A stretch of DNA of 64,000 nt, taken from contig NZ_CP038865.1 in NCBI RefSeq assembly GCF_004792515.1, positions 1,830,001-1,894,000 on the forward strand, written 5' to 3'. Position numbers and translations under genes: made by a program. Shown in pieces: positions 62,044 to 64,000 of this stretch. Each line of letters begins with the position of its first letter. Position 1 is the first letter of the stretch. The notes under the pieces were generated by a model. It ran no database searches and was not told the DNA's origin. It saw nothing but the letters and a program-made list of their open reading frames with translations. Origin of the DNA: Vagococcus xieshaowenii. Its GTDB lineage: Bacteria; Bacillota; Bacilli; Lactobacillales; Vagococcaceae.

Positions 62044-62132
62044 TTTAGTCGCAACTTCCTCGGTAATAGGTCTGACCTCTAAAAAATTTTCAAATTTTTC
62101 GTTGTTCTGTGCCTATTACTCGTAAGACTAAA
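62044..62132 (-). ncRNA. structured hairpin element 1
   Basis: The minus strand has TTTAGTC/GACTAAA (outer), GTAATAGG/CCTATTAC (middle) and AAAAATTT/AAATTTTT (apical). Bulge sequences are shared with element 2: an RGAGG motif after the apical helix, a CGAGGAAG/CCGCAGAAG motif after the middle helix and an AAAGCC stretch after the outer helix. Shared loops with changed but paired helices suggest RNA-level (or single-stranded DNA) conservation. Confidence 0.55.
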
Positions 62133-62315
62133 CACCCTCTTGCCTACTAAAATTCGAAATCGCCGCCGCAGCGAAGCTTCGGTTGGGCACGGCGCTGCAT
62201 GTGCCCACTATCCTTTGATGGTTACCTGTCACCACATATTCTGTCTCTCTGACCACGTCTTCCCTCTTGGGTGAACCATTCATTTACTGTTTCTAGACAC
62301 GAACACACGTTCTGC
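62133..62315 (-). other. spacer downstream of the DGR-like variable region, with GC-rich inverted repeat
   Basis: On the minus strand GGGCAC and GTGCCC (62185-62206) pair around a 10-nt loop, next to a GAAGCTTC palindrome (62173-62180) and a GC-rich CGGCGGCG stretch. The region has no coding frame. Inverted repeats just after variable regions are used as target-recognition elements in known diversity-generating retroelements; relevance here is inference. Confidence 0.4.
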
Positions 62316-63938
62316 CTATTGCTCGATGTCAGATACCAGATTAAGGTAAAGCGCGGGGCGCAACCCGTACTCGGTGGTCACAGTGTTGGCGCCGACGCTG
62401 CCACTCGCGTTCACATCGCACGCGCCGCTACTAGTCGTCATAGGCGAGCGCAACCACCAAGGAGCTGCTTTTCCATTGTATTTCGCGATGCTATCTGCGT
62501 CATTCTCCCACGTCGTCAACACATCCGCCGTACTTAACGCAAACGCCGTTGGCGTATTATTTCCATTAATGGTCGTTACCTCAGTGGTATCAGTAGCACT
62601 TGTCTCTTCATGCGGCAAGTCCACTCCCGATACAAATGTCCCTAAGTCACTTCCCGCGATACGTTCCTCATAAAATGCCTGCATCTCACGCTCTAACGTT
62701 GAGCCTGTATAATCATTACCGTCACCGTTTTTTGGATTAAACTGAACTTCCTTCTGTATCTCATCCGTCACCATTAAGACTACATTGTTGCTATCTTTCA
62801 TGATTTTCCAATCAATCCCTGCTTGGTTGATAATGTCATTGGTTTCAAATGGTTGGACGGTCACACTCGTTTCTGCAGTCAAACCATCTGCATCCGTTGC
62901 AGTAATGGTGATAACTGTTCCGACTAACTCATTTAGTCCTAACGTTAAGACACCTGTCTCCTGATCAATCGTCGTTTGACTAGATGTTTGACCAGAAATC
63001 GCGTAGGATACCACTTCTTTATTAGGACTAACCGTTACGGTGCTCAAGCGTTTTGGTTCTGGGTTATCTACGCTCAGTTCTAATTCAACCTCTGGCACTT
63101 GTTCTGTTCCTGGTGTGTCTGTTAGTGACCACGTCAGGGTAGTGGCATAGCGTGCCTCTTTTAATTTGTTCGCTTTACCTGGAACCATTAATTGGACGTC
63201 TTTACTTAGTTGCGTCATCTCGGCATCAAAATCGCCATGTGTGCCATCATTGGCCATTAACGTTTCACCTAAATTGACAAACCACGTGCCCATGCCTTGA
63301 CCTGTGTCTCCCTCAACGATAGGCGTGGTATCACCTGGTGTAATAACATACTTAGCTGGACTTTTTTCTGTCGCGGCTATTGTTGGCGTGGCTAAATTCG
63401 GCGCGTCTGTTTCAGAGCCGTTGGTCGTCATCTTAAGATTTTGTAAGGTAATCTTTGTTCCTGGTAAGAAAGAGGATTCATCTGCTGTTTTAAAACCAGC
63501 ATCTTGTGTGACAGACAATGACCACTTCCCGTCTACCCAGCCACGTGCATCTGTTACTTGCACATAATTATTCACAAATTTAGTTTGGCCATCTTCTGTT
63601 CTTAATAATTGGGCCGCGGCATAATACGTTTGGTCAGTTGTCGTGATTTCTTGTGCTCCGAAATAGAGATTCGAGGCGAAGTCGATGGTGATTGGACCTT
63701 TATTATCCGTTCCTGCTAACTCTTCTTCTGGGTTTTCAGGGTCAAGCGGGGTCACTGTTCCCCCTTCTTCTGGATCAATAGGCTCAATGACCTCATAGAT
63801 TTTATCGAAATCCACGCCAGCTTGACTGGTTGCTGGTTTCGTGTCAATCTTTGAAGTGGCTTCTGCCGCTAACATTAACGGGCTTTGCGACAGACCTAAT
63901 GTACTTACTAACATGATAGTCAGACGTTTCTTTTTCAT
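62316..63938 (-). CDS. WxL surface protein with C-terminal DUF6273-like, DGR-type variable domain
   Basis: The product (540 aa from MKKKRLTIML) has a signal peptide ending MLAAEA, an N-terminal WxL domain (about 75-280: ITIDFASNLYFGAQ, YVQVTDARGWVDGKWSLSV and TLTWSLTDTP), a cadherin/Ig-like linker (about 290-365) and a C-terminal domain of the DUF6273/C-type-lectin-like kind, with IDWKIMKDSNN, and the end PWWLRSP...GLRPALYLNL. Unlike the other WxL proteins here, the WxL domain is not C-terminal. The last 40 codons look like the variable region of a diversity-generating retroelement. Start at 63938 follows AAAGGAGAGG; 11 in-frame codons upstream are likely leader. Confidence 0.82.
   Translation of the reverse strand: MKKKRLTIMLVSTLGLSQSPLMLAAEATSKIDTKPATSQAGVDFDKIYEVIEPIDPEEGGTVTPLDPENPEEELAGTDNKGPITIDFASNLYFGAQEITTTDQTYYAAAQLLRTEDGQTKFVNNYVQVTDARGWVDGKWSLSVTQDAGFKTADESSFLPGTKITLQNLKMTTNGSETDAPNLATPTIAATEKSPAKYVITPGDTTPIVEGDTGQGMGTWFVNLGETLMANDGTHGDFDAEMTQLSKDVQLMVPGKANKLKEARYATTLTWSLTDTPGTEQVPEVELELSVDNPEPKRLSTVTVSPNKEVVSYAISGQTSSQTTIDQETGVLTLGLNELVGTVITITATDADGLTAETSVTVQPFETNDIINQAGIDWKIMKDSNNVVLMVTDEIQKEVQFNPKNGDGNDYTGSTLEREMQAFYEERIAGSDLGTFVSGVDLPHEETSATDTTEVTTINGNNTPTAFALSTADVLTTWENDADSIAKYNGKAAPWWLRSPMTTSSGACDVNASGSVGANTVTTEYGLRPALYLNLVSDIEQ
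62351..62455 (-). other. putative DGR variable region (VR)
   Basis: Between TTGCGCTCGCC and GGGTTGCGCCCCGC (minus strand), codons such as ACG, ACT, AGT, AGC, GGC, GCG, GAT, AAC, GCC, TAC occur, which all fit AAC/AAT-type template codons after adenine replacement. Frames of this kind (LRSP, then NNN-rich template residues, then GLRPAL) are known from Firmicutes DGRs. The GC content here is clearly higher than in the neighbourhood. No template repeat or reverse transcriptase is in the window. Confidence 0.6.
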
Positions 63939-64000
63939 TGTGACATCCTCTCCTTTATGATTCTTATGCATTTTTTCTATAGATAACCGTATTATTTTTC
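63939..64000 (-). promoter_or_regulatory. leader of the WxL/DUF6273 gene
   Basis: The ribosome binding site AAAGGAGAGG ends 9 nt before the chosen ATG. The promoter is presumably at or beyond the right edge of the window. Confidence 0.4.

Noticed and set aside
61810-62315. DGR template repeat next to the variable region
   Set aside because: I looked for an A-rich near-copy of the last ~100 bp of the WxL/DUF6273 gene in both directions and saw none; nor is there a reverse transcriptase frame in the window.
62271-62673. Plus-strand frames of 88-99 codons
   Set aside because: Antisense shadows of the GC-rich end of the WxL/DUF6273 gene.

Overview
The window looks like a chromosomal segment of a low-GC lactic acid bacterium of the Enterococcaceae, most likely Vagococcus or a close relative. 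The evidence is the 16S rRNA (including the V1/V2 sequence), paired Kup potassium transporters, csa-type WxL/DUF916 surface-protein clusters and Mga-type regulators. The genus assignment is inference from memory of 16S sequences and was not tested.

Layout. 1-2245: rRNA operon on the minus strand (23S 5' end, short spacer without tRNA, complete 16S, two tandem promoters). 2.5-4.8 kb: kup1 and a 43-residue gene. 4.9-11.4 kb: an AEC-type permease, then a cystine/cysteine catabolic unit (cystine symporter, CoA-disulfide-reductase-like flavoprotein, RidA, PLP C-S lyase). That unit is apparently controlled by a YheO/DauR-type PAS-HTH regulator through three copies of one palindrome. 11.5-15.9 kb: a DUF915-type lipoprotein hydrolase, an LPXTG-like protein and kup2. 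kup2 is preceded by a leader that closely resembles the yybP-ykoY (Mn2+) riboswitch and ends in a terminator. 15.9-25.5 kb: a divergent dihydroxyacetone/tetrulose-type catabolic locus (split transketolase, DhaK/L/M, TIM-like, FSA-like and RpiB-like enzymes, DeoR regulator, SDR, PPDK regulatory protein, and two small paralogous membrane proteins as possible transporter).

25.6-40.1 kb: two consecutive WxL surface-complex operons with an Mga-like regulator between them. 40.5-50.5 kb: a 2466-residue LPXTG adhesin with seven near-identical 93-residue SpaA/CnaB-like repeats, a small lipoprotein-like gene and a second Mga-like regulator. This block is flanked by copies of a dispersed hairpin repeat. 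50.6-60.2 kb: an ABC exporter, an inactivated ISL3-family element inserted inside another copy of the hairpin repeat, gene remnants (ATPase, Fic), an AlbA_2-type ATP-binding protein next to a 75-bp tandem repeat that may extend it, small plasmid-like genes and a type I toxin-antitoxin module.

60.3-64 kb: a locally GC-richer module with signal peptidase I, two small unknowns, two tandem structured hairpin elements and a WxL protein. The C-terminus of that protein has the appearance of the variable region of a diversity-generating retroelement (DGR). No reverse transcriptase or template repeat is visible in the window.

The strongest discovery candidates are the DGR-like hypervariable WxL protein with the paired structured elements beside it, the riboswitch-controlled kup2, the paired small membrane proteins of the Dha/tetrulose locus, the three-operator cystine regulon and the repeat-flanked adhesin island.
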